Assembly (NCBI GenBank): GCA_964535215.1
Contig: CAZHST010000101.1
Location: 1-5,461 of the forward strand
Direction: 5' to 3'
DNA length: 5,461 bases
Source of the DNA: JACQHM01 sp964535215
GTDB lineage: Bacteria; Methylomirabilota; Methylomirabilia; Methylomirabilales; JACQHM01
In this document: one piece after another, positions 4,324 through 5,461 of the stretch
Layout: each line of letters begins with the position of its first letter
Numbering within the stretch: position 1 is the first letter of the stretch
Notes under the pieces: model-generated
Told to the model about the DNA's origin: nothing
The model's database searches: none
What the model saw: only the letters and a program-made list of their open reading frames with translations
Position numbers and translations under genes: made by a program

Positions 4324-5461
4324 GACTTCTCCTCCAGCACTTCACGGTAAACGTTCACGGTCTCCCGAACGCTCCTGGGCATAGGGAACTCTTCTGCAAC
4401 CCTCCTGGCCTCTTCTCCTATGAACCGTCTCTTTTCCTCATCGAACAGCGCTAAAAGCTGCTCATTCAGTTCAGTGCGATCCAGCGGATCCTTCACAATC
4501 AGCCCGCTCCGCCCATCCTCGATCAGCTCCGAGGCCCCATTCTGGGAGGTGGTGATCACTGGGAGGCCGGCTGCCATGGCCTCCAAGCAAGCGTTGGCGA
4601 AGGGATCGTAGAGGGTGGGGAGGACAAAGACATCGGCGGCGGCGTAGAGCTCCTCGATTCGAGGCCAAACCCCTCCGAAAAGGAGCCGTCCTTTCAGTCC
4701 CAGCCGCTCAGCAAGAGCCAGGTAAGGCCTGGTGTTTCCCTTCCCCGCCACCACCAACTTCAAAGGGGCTTTCCCGCCTCGAGAGAGGGCATCGGCGGCA
4801 CTTAGGATCAGGGAATGGAGACCCTTCCGCTCGAACCCGGAGCCCACGAAGAGGAGGACGAGGTCGCTTAACTCAAGCCCTAACATCCGGCGGACGTGGG
4901 ACCGGAGCCACTCCCGATTCAGAGGATGAAAGCGTTCGAGATCTACGCCGTTATAGACTAAGATGATGGAGGCCTCGGGGGTCCCGTAGTGGCGGACGAT
5001 GGCCTCCTTCACCATCCTGGAGTTGGCGATGATCCTCCGGCACCCCCCCTTCGCGAAGATCCGCCTCTCCAGGAAGAGGAGGGAGCGGTGGAGGGGATTT
5101 AGGGTATCGACAGCAAGGCGCCACGGGGCGGCCCGATGGCGCTGAAGCAGCCACTCCCGATGGCAGCCGTCGCCAGCCCGGTAGATGTCTTGATGAAGGG
5201 TGCGGTCGAAGCTGTGGACGATGTCAAACCCCCCTTCCTTCACCATCCTGGCCGAGAACAAGGCGAAGCTCAAGACCCTGAAGAACGAAGCCCCTGGAAC
5301 CACCGGCACCCGATGGAACACGATCCCGGGCTGCTCCTGCCAATGGGAGGCGAAGAGGTGGACCTCGTGGCCTTCCCGAAGGAGCGCCTCGGCTAAGGCG
5401 GCCATCTGCCGCTCCGCCCCCCCGGAGGGGACGTAGCGCTGCCTGATCAGGGCGATCCTCA
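4302..5461 (-). CDS. family 4 glycosyltransferase, WaaG-like (start codon cut by window edge)
   Basis: This is a GT-B fold, retaining glycosyltransferase of family GT4 that would add a sugar from a nucleotide donor to a lipid-linked or LPS-core acceptor at the inner face of the membrane. The frame does not begin at the ATG at 5405. It reads upstream as RIALIRQRYVPSGGAERQ, the classic GT4 N-terminal strand and GGAER loop, and at 5461-5460 gives TG, so an NTG start one base outside is likely (386 aa in all). In that numbering, visible motifs are FDIVHSFDRTLHQDIYRAGDGCHREWL (79-105), ANSRMVKEA, VGSGFERKG (206-214, donor-phosphate Arg/Lys), and YDPFANACLEAMAAGLPV, where E294 is the second Glu of E-x7-E and the first is Asp286. 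The VGS.F.RKG and acceptor-side motifs recall E. coli WaaG. TGA lies at 4302-4304. Donor and acceptor are unknown. Confidence 0.9.
   Translation of the reverse strand, partial: RIALIRQRYVPSGGAERQMAALAEALLREGHEVHLFASHWQEQPGIVFHRVPVVPGASFFRVLSFALFSARMVKEGGFDIVHSFDRTLHQDIYRAGDGCHREWLLQRHRAAPWRLAVDTLNPLHRSLLFLERRIFAKGGCRRIIANSRMVKEAIVRHYGTPEASIILVYNGVDLERFHPLNREWLRSHVRRMLGLELSDLVLLFVGSGFERKGLHSLILSAADALSRGGKAPLKLVVAGKGNTRPYLALAERLGLKGRLLFGGVWPRIEELYAAADVFVLPTLYDPFANACLEAMAAGLPVITTSQNGASELIEDGRSGLIVKDPLDRTELNEQLLALFDEEKRRFIGEEARRVAEEFPMPRSVRETVNVYREVLEEKSCRPRLR
4329..4335 (-). promoter_or_regulatory. Shine-Dalgarno deciding the ligase start
   Basis: GGAGGAG on the minus strand sits 5 nt before ATG 4323-4321, inside the 3' end of the glycosyltransferase gene. 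The competing ATG 4305 has only a weak AAGG upstream. This favours the longer form, with a 22-bp overlap. Confidence 0.7.

Noticed and set aside
1..5461. CRISPR array or tandem repeats
   Set aside because: No regularly spaced direct repeats were seen. The recurring GAGGAGG-like words match Shine-Dalgarno sites and purine-rich codons.

Overview
This window reads as a piece of a GC-rich Gram-negative bacterial chromosome. It holds one edge of a cell-surface polysaccharide locus (LPS/O-antigen or capsule/EPS), followed by small accessory modules and the end of an insertion sequence. The bacterial assignment rests on the coding style (Shine-Dalgarno sites, overlapping genes) and on the polyprenyl-phosphate sugar chemistry. 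The phylum cannot be fixed by eye. The mix of a WcaJ-type initiating enzyme, Uma2 nuclease and DUF433/DUF5615 pair is common in environmental lineages such as NC10, Nitrospirota, Desulfobacterota and cyanobacteria.

All genes except the IS transposase lie on the minus strand, so transcription runs from right to left. At the right edge is a family 4 glycosyltransferase related to the LPS-core enzyme WaaG (4302-5461). Its start codon appears to be cut by a single base at the window edge. It overlaps a polytopic O-antigen ligase/polymerase-type protein (3115-4323), which overlaps a WcaJ-like polyprenyl-phosphate glycosylphosphotransferase (1718-3121). Together these form a tight operon: the phosphotransferase would start the lipid-linked glycan, the GT4 would add a sugar, and the Wzy_C/WaaL-type protein would polymerise or ligate the glycan.

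After an 88-bp gap come accessory genes on the same strand. These are a Uma2-family putative nuclease (1069-1629), then a DUF433 antitoxin and DUF5615 PIN-like toxin pair (699-1016 and 352-699) that overlap by one base in a TAGTG junction. A 7-bp perfect inverted repeat sits just upstream of the antitoxin start and touches its Shine-Dalgarno.

Downstream of the toxin is an easily missed 48-codon reading frame (190-336). It encodes a clean N-terminal membrane anchor and then stops abruptly next to the end of an IS5-like transposase (1-186, plus strand, facing it). I read this as the 5' stump of a larger membrane-protein gene cut by the IS. The stump region has about 44% GC by hand count, well below the polysaccharide genes. 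No rRNA, tRNA, CRISPR array or convincing intrinsic terminator was found.
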